In this document: piece by piece, positions 30,101 through 41,400 of the stretch
How positions within the stretch are numbered: position 1 is the first letter of the stretch
Layout of the letters: the number at the start of each line of letters is the position of its first letter
Origin: Bugula neritina
Taxonomy: Eukaryota > Bryozoa > Gymnolaemata > Cheilostomatida > Bugulidae
DNA length: 64,000 bases
Reading direction: 5' to 3'
Assembly: GCA_964035545.1 (NCBI GenBank)
Contig: OZ037766.1
Location: 20,139,767 to 20,203,766 of the forward strand
The notes under the pieces: generated by a model
Database searches by the model: none
Seen by the model: the letters and a program-made list of their open reading frames with translations, nothing else
Told to the model about the DNA's origin: nothing
Translations under genes and position numbers: made by a program

Positions 30101-33100
30101 GCAGTAAATTAAAAAACATGTCAAAATACTCAAAAAATAGCTTAAAAGAATTATACTAATAAAACAATAACTTATACTATGATCTTAATAAATCAGTTTA
30201 CTGAATGTAGCATACATACATTTAAAGAAAACAAATTGCTTAGTAATTTTATGGAATATGACAGCAAAATTTCTAAGTACCAAGCTATAAAACTAAACAT
30301 ATATACATATATGTATACAATAGCAACAGCATGCTACTAACAAACTAATGGTACAAAATTGGTATCAAAATTGAAATACTGATTAGAAAACTTTTTGAAA
30401 AATTAGATAGAATGAGTGTCAACAACAAAAGCTAAAAGTCAAAAGTTATAATGAAGAATTTCCACTAAAAAAGTGGAATCTCTCATTAATAGTCATAGTA
30501 TATAAGATAGATTACTTCTCTTACATATAAATCTAAAACTTTAGTTACTCTGGTATCTCGTCATTCTCACCAAAATTATAATTATTACAATTCAACAAGT
30601 ATAACACAGCCTTTAAACTTTAATTTAAAGTTATGTTTATTATTTAAACCTACAAAAATATTAGATCAAATTCAACTGCATAACCAATATAAATATTAGA
30701 AATTTAAATCTAAAACATCAAGTTAATTTATACTTCAACTTGTATTTAAAATTAATTTTAATTTTGACGGAAATTCTTAATCAGAATAAGTCAGTAATTA
30801 AGAATAATAATAGTAATACTAATATTAGTACTAATTGTTAGTGAATGCAATGGTAACTCTAACAGTCTAACAGTAACTGTTAGTCTAACATAATCATAAT
30901 GATAAAAAGATAATGATAGTGATAGTTATACTCATAGCATATTAATTACATGATTGACTAAAACTATCATTGTGAATGTTGGAGCAATTTCAGCATTATC
31001 ATTATGATTACAATAATTATAATGATTGTGGGTGTCACTAGAGGTCAAGTTCAAGTAACATGGGCAATAGACCATGTAAAACTCAGCCAATCAGCGAAGT
31101 GTACCAGGTCAATGTCTTACCATTGTAACTGATATAAAATTCTGCAAGTTCAATTGCAAAATGCATGCTTCTAAAAGCTAGTTGTGCAACTTTTTTTTCA
31201 TGCATTATTTAATTTCATATCTTAAATTGATGACTCTTGAAATGAATTTTTAAAATGTCTAAATTAAGTGTTTATAAAATGCAATTAAAAATTTCATGTC
31301 TAGAAAAATGACCTGGTACACTTTTGCAACTTAAGGCCAATTATTACATAACTGCCAGCTTAGTAGTTATTTGTTGTTGCAGCTTGAATGGGTTATTGTT
31401 TAGCATTGGAAGCTTGCAGTAAACATCTGTGAATTTGGTACATGACTTTGATTGGCTGGTTTTTGAATTGCCCTTTAGTACATGCATCTGGATGGCTTGA
31501 CTAGTGTAGACTCCGCCTACATCTAGCTAATGTACAGTAGCCAATCCACAGTAGTATTACAAAATTTCTGTTTAACAAATGAAATATTCTGGTCATTTGT
31601 CTTGTACTTTACAATAGTAAATATTCTATTCAACTAGAATTTTGTTGTATGTGAGCCATGGGAACTACAAAGAGGTTAAATCAACCACCCATGCTAGTAA
31701 TATTGTAGCTCGCAGTAATAGCAAGTCCACACCATATAAATATACACATAAGCTATTATGTGCAGCTTATGAATGCTGAAATGACCCCATTTCTTACCTT
31801 CAATTTGAAAAAAATTGTATTACATATTCTGCCACTTCTGCACCAGGAACTTGTTTTCCTTTTAAATTTTGAAAATAGCGGTCAGTTTCTGCAGCAGTCA
31901 ACATCCACAATAAACAACGTAAGCTTTCAAATAAACTATAAATATATGAAATATTAGTGTAGAAACAATGTAATTTATTCATTGCTATAATGAAAAATTA
32001 TAAGAATATTATATAAAAGCTAGATATAGATTTCTAGTAAAATGGCACAGGTAAAAATAACACATTTTTACTTCAAATTCTAAATTTCATCAGTCACCAA
32101 TGGTGGCTGTAGATTACAGAGAGCACAGCAGACTATCATAATCATAATCATAAGGATGGTCAGCCTACTGAGCAAAATCCAACTCCAACCCTTCATTTGG
32201 GTTACCAACGCACTAAATCATATAATGTAAGACGCACAAAAAAACAGTGGTTTTAATGAAACATGTGAAAGAAGCGAACAGAAACCGTCTTCAACAGAGT
32301 CAGCTGATATAGAGCAACAGAACTCATCTGACAGCCATCCTCATAGTCAGACTTCATCAGAAGTAACTGAGTTACCAGAATCATCAACTACTCAGAAAAA
32401 AAGATCTGCACATTCTATTGATAGACGAAAATCAAAAGTTGGAAGAAAAGGCCCAAAAAGTTCCACGTTTAAACAAAAAGCAGCTATTGAAAAGGTAAAA
32501 GTTTTTAAAACTTTCACCACTACAGATGAGCGAACTAAATTCTATACTGGAATTCCTACACGTTCTCTATACTATTTTTTAGCAAGGTAAAAATTATGAT
32601 TTTCTTATTGCAAAGATAGACTATGGTTTATTACAAATAAACAATGCAAGTCTCACTATGCTAAAATTTGTACATTGATTAAATTTGATGTGTAGTAAAA
32701 CTGTCATTTTACTTAAATTTGTTGCAGTATGAGTGTATCATTCATACATTTCTTATTAAAGATGTTGTTTTATGTAACATATTCATAAATACCACAGTGG
32801 TCATCTGCATGCTTTGATTTATTTAGTTTAGGGTTTTATTTAAACAAGCAGCAGTCTTTTATTTGTGGACAAATTGACTCACTTTCTCCAGGAAAAGTAA
32901 ATTGCTTTGACTTAAATTTTCCTTGGCTATTTTAAAGCTTATCAAAAGTGGCCTCCTAATCTAATTTTTAGCTGAAACTAACTCAGTATTTAAAACTAAA
33001 ATGGTTTACACTTGTTACTAGTTTCACTTATTCACAAACATTATTAAATGCTATTCTAGAAATAATATGGGTTTGAATTAGTTATAGTATAATTATAAAA

Positions 33101-35353
33101 TGAAATAATAATTGTTTGTCCACAGTATTTGTTTAAACTCGTGACTTCATTCAAAGGATGTATTCATACAACTAGCTTATTATGTACTGTCACAGTATTA
33201 TGTAACACATGTTGACACACATTACATTCTGTTTGGATGGTGATATATTGGGTCAAGCCTTCAACTAGCAGTTCTTGAACTTCATAGTTCTTGCAAAATA
33301 TAACTGAAGCTACTTACCAGAGGGTAAAAACTGCTGAATGAATACAAACTAAGCACAAAATTTATTTAGCACATACATTATAATTTGAATCATAATTTAA
33401 TTTTCATTCTTTGTTTACTATATTTAGATTTATATGCCCGAAGATGGAAGTTTTCACTTTCAGAAAAAAAGTTAACAGGACAAGATAAACTTTTATTGGC
33501 TTTGATGAAGCTGCGTCAAGATTTACAGTTTTAAATGCTTGCTGGCCTTTTTTATATCTCTAAATTGCTAGCAAGCAAAACCTTCAAAGACACATTAGAT
33601 ATTTTAGCAGGAGAACTAAACAATCTAATAGTTTTTCCAACAAGAGAGAAGCTGAACATTCCTCTGAGCTTTCAAAGCCAATATGCTAACATTAGGTGCA
33701 TTATAGACTGCACAGAAATATTCATTTGTAAGCCTCAATCAAAGCTGGCTCAATCTTTAACATGGAGTGAGTATAAAAAGACCAACACCATCAATTATTT
33801 GGTTGCAATTACACCCAAGGGCACTATTTGCTTTATTTCGCATGGAATGGGAGGTAGAGCCTAAGACAAGTGTGTAGTGAATGACTCTGGGTTCTTAGAC
33901 TTCATAAACCCAAGTGATGTGGTTATGGCAGATAGAGGCTTTCTTATTGAAAAAGAACTTATAGGCGCTGGAGCCAAGTTGTCCATACCACCTGGGAAAA
34001 GAGGCACTTCTATTAGACAAGATTATGATAGTTTGCTGTGCTCTCTGTAATCTACAGCCACCATTGGTGACTGATGAAATTTAGAATTTGAAGTAAAAAT
34101 GTGTTATTTTTACCTGTGCCATTTTACTAGAAATCTATATCTAGCTTTTATATAATATTCTTATAATTTTTCATTATAGCAATGAATAAATTACATTGTT
34201 TCTACACTAATATTTCATATATTTATAGTTTATTTGAAAGCTTACGTTGTTTATTGTGGATGTTGACTGCTGCAGAAACTGACCGCTATTTTCAAAATTT
34301 AAAAGGAAAACAAGTTCCTGGTGCAGAAGTGGCAGAATATGTAATACAATTTTTTTCAAATTGAAGGTAAGAAATGGGGTCATTTCAGCATTCATAAGCT
34401 GCACATAATAGCTTATGTGTATATTTATATGGTGTGGACTTGCTATTACTGCGAGCTACAATATTACTAGTATGGGTGGTTGATTTAACCTCTTTGTAGT
34501 TCCCATGGCTCACATACAATAAAATTCTAGTTGAATAGAATATTTACTATTGTAAAGTACAAGACAAATGACCAGAATATTTCATTTGTTAAACAGAAAT
34601 TTTGTAATACTACTGTGGATTGGCTACTGTACATTAGCTAGATGTAGGCGGAGTCTACACTAGTCAAGCCATCCAGATGCATATACTAAAGGGCAATTCA
34701 AAAACCAGCCAATCAAAGTCATGTACCAAATTCACAGATGTTTACTGCAAGCTTCCAATGCTAAACAATAACCCTTTCAAGCTGCAACAACAAATAACTA
34801 CTAAGCTGGCAGTTATGTAATAATTGGCCTTAAGTTGCAAAAGTGTACCAGGTCATTTTTCTAGACATGAAATTTTTAATTGCATTCTATAAACACTTAA
34901 TTTAGACATTTTAAAAATTCATTTCAAGAGTCATCAATTTAAGATATGAAATTAAATAATGCATGAAAAAAAAGTTGCACAACTAGCTTTTAGAAGCATG
35001 CATTTTGCAATTGAACTTGCAGAATTTTATATCAGTTACAATGGTAAGACATTGACCTGGTACACTTCGCTGATTGGCTGAGTTTTACATGGTCTATTAC
35101 AATCAATGTCATAGTCATAGTTATAGTATAACACTTAGAGTTAATAACTGCAGGTGGAAATACCATTATATTTATTAATCCATTACCTTTTCTAATTCTT
35201 ATAGCCAAACTCAATGATAGTACTATAAACAAAATTTACTTTGAGTATGACTTTAAATAATAAACTTAAATTAGAGGGAAGTATTTAATTTTTATTTTAT
35301 CAATTATGACTTACCAACACGCGTCTTCTGTCGTGCATTTTTACTTTATTCAT
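27183..35353 (-). CDS. MRPL13: Mitochondrial large-subunit ribosomal protein uL13m (complete, 6 exons)
   Basis: A structural protein of the mitochondrial 39S-type ribosomal subunit. Exons: 35353-35315, 30058-29935, 29806-29652, 28054-27968, 27655-27534, 27273-27183 (TAA), totalling 618 nt or 205 residues with all phases closing. Recognised from QWATFARSWWIFDA at the N-terminus, [21 protein letters not shown], the L13 core YAGGFQVQRAW, MARLHLFPEE and FPRVFEWPEKY, in the order known for animal uL13m. It is somewhat longer than the roughly 178-residue human protein, mainly at the C-terminus (KEFERQKEYLDEDLSL). The start is the first ATG of a 13-codon exon 1; a second in-frame ATG is five codons on. 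Intron 1 (5.26 kb) holds the inverted-repeat transposon at 31066-35098. A MITE sits 11 bases beyond exon 3. Confidence 0.93.
29216..29640. mobile_element. MITE, TA-flanked (copy 2), next to MRPL13 exon 3 donor
   Basis: 425 bp beginning TGAGTCATTTTACTTAATTT and ending with the inverted AAACTGACTCA. TA flanks both sides (29214-29215 and 29641-29642). It belongs to the same family as 17211-17636 but has more diverged arms. Its right end is 11 bases from the last base of MRPL13 exon 3, just outside the GT donor on the minus strand. Confidence 0.88.
31066..35098. mobile_element. DNA transposon with 1.07-kb terminal inverted repeats
   Basis: The left arm 31066-about 32140 and the right arm about 34018-35098 are reverse complements, with only a few single-base differences found by eye. 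Outer ends read AATAGACCATGTAAAACTC and its complement. The central 1.9 kb carries a broken transposase on the plus strand. The 60- and 65-codon open frames present in both arms are mirror copies and have no recognised product. A clear target-site duplication was not found. The whole unit lies in MRPL13 intron 1. Confidence 0.88.
32140..34050 (+). pseudogene. Broken DDE (DDE_Tnp_4-type) transposase
   Basis: Plus-strand remnants, in order: a basic N-terminal piece (NVRRTKKQWF) that then shifts frame; a Ser/Gln-rich and Lys-rich piece ending KFYTGIPTRSLYYFLAR at about 32589 before GTAA; an intron-like gap; then from about 33430 KLTGQDKLLLALMKLRQDL, an in-frame TAA at 33532, and a 109-codon open frame. 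That frame holds IIDCTEIFI (first catalytic Asp region) and the ITPKGTICFISHGMGG block. A TAA at 33862 precedes DSGFLDFINPSDVVMADRGF (second Asp region) and LSIPPGKRG. The frame then runs into the right inverted arm, so the C-terminal acidic residue is not visible. At least two stops and one frameshift mark it as non-functional. Confidence 0.8.
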
Positions 35354-36439
35354 AGTGAACGTCAATCTGAATCAGCCAATGTGAATGTAGTACTAATATT
35401 AATACTATTAAAGCAGGAGTAATTGGCAAATACAATTACGATACTTTCACGATTAGTATTACTAAAAATAAATGCAATATTTTCAGTTTCAGTTGGAATT
35501 TTAACCTTGAGCCAAAACTAAAAGTAAAAGTAAAACTAAAAGCTTAAATGTGAACTTCCCAACCACTATCAGTCAGTGACTTCTGGGCAAAATTCCTATA
35601 ACATTGGAGTTCAACTTGACGCGCTTCAGTTCAACTATAACAACATTTCATTGTCATTCACATTCATGCTAATAAATAAATTTAAGCTGATTATGAATTA
35701 GGAGGTTTCCCAGCGCGTTGGTTGGTTATACCAGAAGTGAGTGAGTAAAGTGTTAATTTGAGTTGCTGAATTTTGCTTGCAAACACGTCAAACATAAGTG
35801 CGGGGTACTTTAGGCAACACTCACTGAGCTAAAAAATAAACTTTGAGTTCAGTGGTAATACCCCGAGGAGCGAAAATAGTAAGCGTAAAAGATTATTTTA
35901 TAAGCAGCCTCGAGTTGGGAGTGACTGAGTGCATAGGTTGAGATTTTCGAGTTCAGAGTTGGAGATTTAGGTGGGGCTTTGAATCCCAACTCTAACTTGA
36001 TAAGTTAAAACTACTGCACTTAGTCGCCCCAACTCAGAGCTGCCTATAAGTTATGTCAACGTATGAAAAATTGGTTTTTGCATTATAATTTATATATTGC
36101 TAAAAGCAGCGCCAAGGTAGGAATGACTGATTGCAGAATTGGTATAAACATCTGTTCCCGAACTCTAAACCTCCAAAGTCACATCAGAGGCCCTCGAATC
36201 AGTGCATTTATAACCACAGACTCGGTATTCTTTTTAAACCTTTGCACACGAGTTAATGCTGACAAGCCACACTACAAACCTAGCAATATCCACAAGCCCC
36301 AACATAGGTACCCCATTATAATATTTTGATTAATAAACTTCTTTATCATCAACCAGCAAAAGCCTACCAAGATGCACTCACCATAACTGTACACAACTAA
36401 ACACTTCAATTTTGCAAACCTGTATCCAAGATAGATACT
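35354..36439. other. Upstream region of MRPL13, no second gene supported
   Basis: It contains degenerate TAATACTAAT/GTGAATGT-type repeats (35370-35580), probably the MRPL13 promoter, and a moderately GC-richer stretch (35690-36050). A short open frame at 36063-36329 has no coding character that I recognise. Confidence 0.5.
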
Positions 36440-36856
36440 TCCCAGTTAGACACTATTTTTGATTTTAGTGCAATATATATATGTGTTTTATGTGCATTTT
36501 TTTAATATTATTGAAATACATGTATATTTAAGTAAATTGTATTTATATTTATGTTAAAAAAAATTCCTTTGATCTGCATTAACTTATTAATTTTGCATTT
36601 TCCATACTTGTTGTCATTTGAATAAAAATATTTTATTGATGAGTATATTCATTAAAAATAAAGCTTATTATTAATGTATCACTGCTTTTTTGTTCAACAC
36701 AAATCTATGAAAATTGGAATATTATTCCATATAATTCATATTAACTGTTATTTCATGTTTAGCAATCAATACTACAGTTATATAGGTTTACATAGGTATA
36801 TTACTATATTATAGTACATATATCGTACCAAAATGAAATATAGGGTCTAACTGGGA
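36440..36856. mobile_element. Possible MITE with about 30-bp inverted ends
   Basis: The left end TCCCAGTTAGACACTATTTT and the right end, read inverted as TCCCAGTTAGACCCTATATT, match over about 30 bp with some substitutions. GTCTAACTGGGA is repeated once more at 36860-36871. No target duplication is obvious and the interior is AT-rich without a gene. Confidence 0.5.
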
Positions 36857-37300
36857 GGCGTCTAACTGGGATGAAACCATTTTAAAAACCCTAATCCAAG
36901 AGAATTGTTTACATAGCTCAATTCTCCTTGTAGTGTAGGGGATTGAGAAGAATTTCTCAAAATTGTTCATGAAGATTTCTAGCCTTTTCCTGTTGACATT
37001 TCTTTTGATCCAGGTAAATATTACGCCATACTTTCTATATTTATAGAGACTGCAACAGGTTTAGTTTGTGAAAGACTATATAGGCAGTCCAAACTAAAGA
37101 GCTGCAAGAAAAGAGGCAAGTATTTTATGCCTTTAGTTCATTTAGCTTTCATAAATTTCTAAAGCTAACATAGTGTGATATTTTTGTGGGTTGAATAGAA
37201 CTAGTGCCTGAACATACTCTTTGTTAGAGAGAACAAGATGTATTGTATAGTTGAAGAAATCTTTATTTAGTCGAATTATATATAATAGTGAAGGTCCTCT

Positions 37301-37356
37301 GCCAGTGAGCTCCAGTAGTAGACTGAACTACACTGGAGCTCGCTGGCTTTTATATA
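37301..37356 (-). promoter_or_regulatory. LTR A TATA box plus 47-nt palindrome (3' LTR copy)
   Basis: TATATAAAAG on the minus strand (37356-37347) abuts a hairpin-forming sequence (37347-37301). Its stem is GCCAGCGAGCTCCAGT paired with ACTGGAGCTCACTGGC, with a 15-nt loop that itself contains GTAG/CTAC. Confidence 0.75.
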
Positions 37357-37384
37357 CAACAAGATACAGTGCTTTTTCATTGTT

Positions 37385-37565
37385 GCCGAGATCGGAGGCC
37401 CGAAACGCCGAAAGTCGGCATTTCGGGCGTCCGAAACGCCGAATTTCGGCGTTTCGGCATTTCGGCAGTCCGAAACACCGAATTTCGGCATTTCGGGCTT
37501 CCGGTAGCCCGAAATGCCGATTTTCGGTATTTCGGCATTTCGGAAAACCGAAATGCCGATCTCGC
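37385..37565. repeat. CCGAAATGCCGA/CGGCATTTCGG alternating array in LTR A (long form)
   Basis: About 180 bp made of short GC-rich words CCGAAAYGCCGA and their reverse complements, alternating so that many nested hairpins are possible. It lies immediately upstream (transcription sense) of the LTR TATA box. The matching array of the 5' LTR is about 70 bp shorter. Confidence 0.9.
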
Positions 37566-37657
37566 AACCGGAAACAAGTACATGCAAAAATCTACTACAC
37601 AATTACAGCATAAAAATTGATACGCAACATTAGTACAAGAAATATCACATAACTTCA

Positions 37658-38067
37658 TGTGGGCTGTAAGTATGCCGATGCCGTTAGCGGCGCAGCAAGA
37701 TAGAGTGCTTAGGTACACAGCAGGGGTCAAGGACTTCTCCTCGTGCTGCGCTGCGAAATAAAAGCCTCTATCAATCGTGTGACAGTGTTGGACTGAGAAC
37801 GTTTATATCTATTAGAGAGTTTAGCAAATTCAAGTTTCTGGTCATTGTATTCTGGGCGAATACGGTGATTTGCTGGGCAGATCACGGGTGGAGATTGGGG
37901 TGACTAAGGGGTGGTTTGGAGGTCACGGTGACAGCTTGGGGCTGTCGATATATTATTATTCGTATTATTATTATAATTATTATTATAATCATTATTATAA
38001 GTTACTGCTAGTCTCCGTTATTTGTTTTGAGTTTGACTCTCATATTAATTTGCACTTGCAGGTAACA
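37658..38067 (+). mobile_element. Solo LTR of family B nested in the 3' LTR of family A
   Basis: 410 bp, TGTGGGCTGTAAGTATGCC to TTGCAGGTAACA, flanked by CTTCA on both sides (37653-37657 and 38068-38072). The 5' LTR of the host element has the empty site (AACTTCAGAATGC near 44730), proving an insertion after the host element arrived. Confidence 0.95.
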
Positions 38068-38255
38068 CTTCAGAATGCATATTTCAGTAAAATTACATTA
38101 TGTTGAAAGCTTCAACAGTAATTACCATACTTAGGCATTAGCAAGCTAGCTTACTTAGCTATAATTACAGAGTTAATAACGATACGCAACAGTATTTATA
38201 ATATACTGTTGCACGCTGTTATTTCGCAACTAATAGAGGGTGAAAATCCATTACA

Positions 38256-38268
38256 TTCTCCCCCCATC
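38256..38268 (-). other. Polypurine tract of gypsy family A
   Basis: GATGGGGGGAGAA on the minus strand directly abuts the 3' LTR, the expected site of plus-strand DNA priming. Confidence 0.85.
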
Positions 38269-38458
38269 GAAAAGCATCCCCTTTTCGATAACAGAGACAA
38301 GGTGTTTGTACAAACAGGTCAAAAATAAAACACAACAGTAGAAAATATGTGGTCAACAGAAAAGTATTATGAATAATCACGCGTGTCACAATAAACAATC
38401 GTAGTAGCACCCACAATATATACAGTTCGGGTGGCTAATGCCCAATTGTTCGGTTTGG

Positions 38459-41400
38459 TCATTGGAGGTGGTGCACCAGGCTTGCTATCTCTTCAGTACA
38501 TCGGTCAAGGATACTGGACCAGGCCTGGATTGCACTATCCAGGACGCACTCGCGGTAAGGAGGTGCCACATTTTGCCGGTGACGGGGCAATTGTGGGTGG
38601 GGCGGCTGAGTCTTCTCTCCTATTTGGCTGACTGGTGCTCCAGGCTCTTTGCCTAGTCTTGCCAGTGCTACCTGTAGAGGCTGAGTGGTGGCTGCGGTAG
38701 CGCCATCTCCAATCAGCTGAGCAGGTAGCAGGGATGTGGCCCCATCTTCCTTCTCTTGAGTGGGTTCCAAGTCGGTCAGGGGTATGGGGTATCGCCACCT
38801 ACCTTGGCCAACATTACCCGAAAGAGCTGGGTATCTGTTGTCCAGGTGACTGTGCTGGTCTGGGGGCTGTTGCTTTTGAAGAAATCCTGTACTGCCAGGG
38901 CTATTCTGCAACTGAGACTCGGAGTTTTTACCCGTACTGGGTGTACCACTCCTTTGTGGGGACATCTCCATGTGTCCCACGTGATAGTCTGCCAAATATC
39001 TGGGTGGTTTCCTATCTCTTTGACTCCTCAATGGATGGGCAGGCACTTGTAGTGCCAGTGGCTCTTCAGTTGCCAATGTAGGGGGGTCCCCGCCTTCACC
39101 CGTAACACGGGTGGGGGTGTCCTCCCCCGAGAGGGGTGGTGGCCCTAGGGCCTGCTGCTGCTGCCGCCGTTCCTGCCTTTGCTGCTGTTCAAGCTGTTCC
39201 AGCAGGGCGGCCTGTCCCTGATCCGCCTCCATTGGGACGACAATTTCTACTTCTCGGGGTTGGGTGGTCCTTCCCCGATGGTTGGGTTGGCGGTTGGGCT
39301 CCAGGAGGGGTGGTGCCTGACCCACTGCGTCTGGGCTGGCATGGTAAGGTTTCAGGCGCTGCTCGCTCTGGACCGAGACCTGGTCAGAGCGCTCCACACG
39401 ATACGTGTGGTTGGGCAGCACCTCCACTACACAGTAGGGACCGACGAACTTGGGCTGAAGCTTAGCCGACTGTCCGCGTCGCCTACGATAGCTCACCATC
39501 CAGACCCAGTCTCCCACCTGGTACAACGGGGGCTCTTCCGAGTCCTCTGTGCGGGTCTGCCACTGCTGGGTACGCAGTGCATCATGAGCTTTGCCCATGA
39601 TGTCTATCAGACCCTCCACATACTCGTGTACCGGTGACTCGGGGGCAGGAACATGGTATGTCAGGTGTTCCGGAACCCGCGTCTCTCGGCCTAGCATCAA
39701 GAAGTTTGGGGTCTCCTGCGTGGCAGAGTGTGGTGTGCTGCGGTAGGCCCGCATGATTTGCGGCAGCACCACGTCCCATTCTTCCTGACCTCGACCAAGG
39801 AGCAGGCTCCTGAGGGCGTCACCCAACATCCTGTTGTTCCGCTCGACGACTCCGTTCTCTTGCGGGTGATATGGGGTGGTCCGACTCTGGTTCACCCCCC
39901 ATATCCGGCAGAGGTCTCCCATGAGCTGGGACTGGAACTGGGCACGCTGGTCCGTATGTATCTGCTCGGGTAAACCGAGGTAACAGAATACATGCTGGTC
40001 CAGGGTCCGGGCCACCGTGGGGGCTGTTGCGTCTGGAATAGCCAGAGCATCTGCCCACCGGGTAAAGTGGTCCGTGAGCACCAGTATCCAGGTGTTCCCT
40101 CTGGCGGATAACGGCATAGGCCCGACGAGGTCTACCGCCACTACTTGCCACGGTCGACCAGCGTATAGCCGGCGTCGACCAGTGGTTTCCGTGGGGCGGC
40201 CATGCTTGCTAGCTTGGCAGACCTCGCATTGCCGTACCCGCAGTCGTACGTCCCGAGTCATTCCGGGCCAATACCAACGCAGCCGCAGACACCTGATGAC
40301 CCGACTGACTCCAGAATGAGCCTGCTTATGGGTGTCCCAGATCAGTTCCCGTCGGAGGGCGCGTGGACAGACGACGCGGTCTCTCTCCTGCTGACGGTTG
40401 TCTGCTGCTAACGTTATCATCAGGAGGCCATCAGGACTGACCTTGAGGGCATCCCAACGACGACAGAGGAGTTGGAACTCAACGTCTCCCTGCCACTGCT
40501 GTTTCTCGCTAGGTCGTCGGCCCTCCTTCTTGGCCCGGAAAATGTCTGCTACCGTGCCGGGTAGCGTCTCCTGGAGTCGGCACAGCTCCTTGACATTCTG
40601 GTACAGAGTGGGGTTGGCGTGGAGCGCCTGGACATCGTCTGAGTGGGTTTCGGTCCGAAGATGGCCGTGCTCCCACCGATAGACGGCGCCTTCCCCTAAC
40701 TCTGTTTCCACGTCAAGGCGAGCGGGTCCCCCGTCCCGCTTTTCAATGTGCAGGCATTGCTTACAGTCCTCTACCGGCCGGCGGCTCATGCCGTCGGCGT
40801 TCCCGTGCTTCCGGCCAGCACGGTGCTCTATCCGGTAAGAGAACTCGGCAAGAATCTCTAGCCAACGAGCTACCTGGCTCGAGGGCTCTGCACGTTTACA
40901 CAACCATATCAGTGATGCATGGTCTGTTCGCAAACGGAACGTTCTCCCATACAGATATGGCCGAAAGTGCTTGACCGCCTTGACTACTGCTAGGAGTTCC
41001 TTCCTAGTGGTGCAGTAGTTCTTCTCGGCGGCCGCGAGAGTCTTGCTGTAGTAAGCCACGACCACCTCACTTCCACCCTGGACTTGAGACAGGACAGCTC
41101 CCACGCTGTGGTCACTGGCGTCGGTGTCCAGGATGTACTCCTTGGCTGGATCAGGATACGCCAGAATTGGCGCCTCCATTAGCCGTTGCTTGAGGTGGTC
41201 GAATGCCTGCTACTCCTCCTGCGTCCACTGCCACTGGACCCCTTTTGCGGTCAGCCGATTTAACGGCTGAGACACTCCTGCGAAGCCAGGTATGTACTGC
41301 CGGTAGTACCCTACTAGGCCCAGGAATGCGCGCAACTCAGGGAGGTCACGGGGGACAGTCCACTCCTTCACAGCCTGTACCTTCTCTGGGTCGGTAGCGA

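Larger units (their letters stand above)
37174..38255 (-). repeat. 3' LTR of gypsy family A
   Basis: Read on the minus strand it begins TGTAATGGATTTTCACCC and ends ATATCACA (one substitution from the ATATTACA of the 5' LTR). It is 1082 bp because of the 410-bp solo LTR at 37658-38067. AATAAA (minus) is at 37267-37262. Confidence 0.93.

Noticed and set aside
31760-34404. Mirror 60- and 65-codon frames present in both inverted arms
   Set aside because: They exist only because the arms are reverse complements. They have no recognised motif and are not called as genes.
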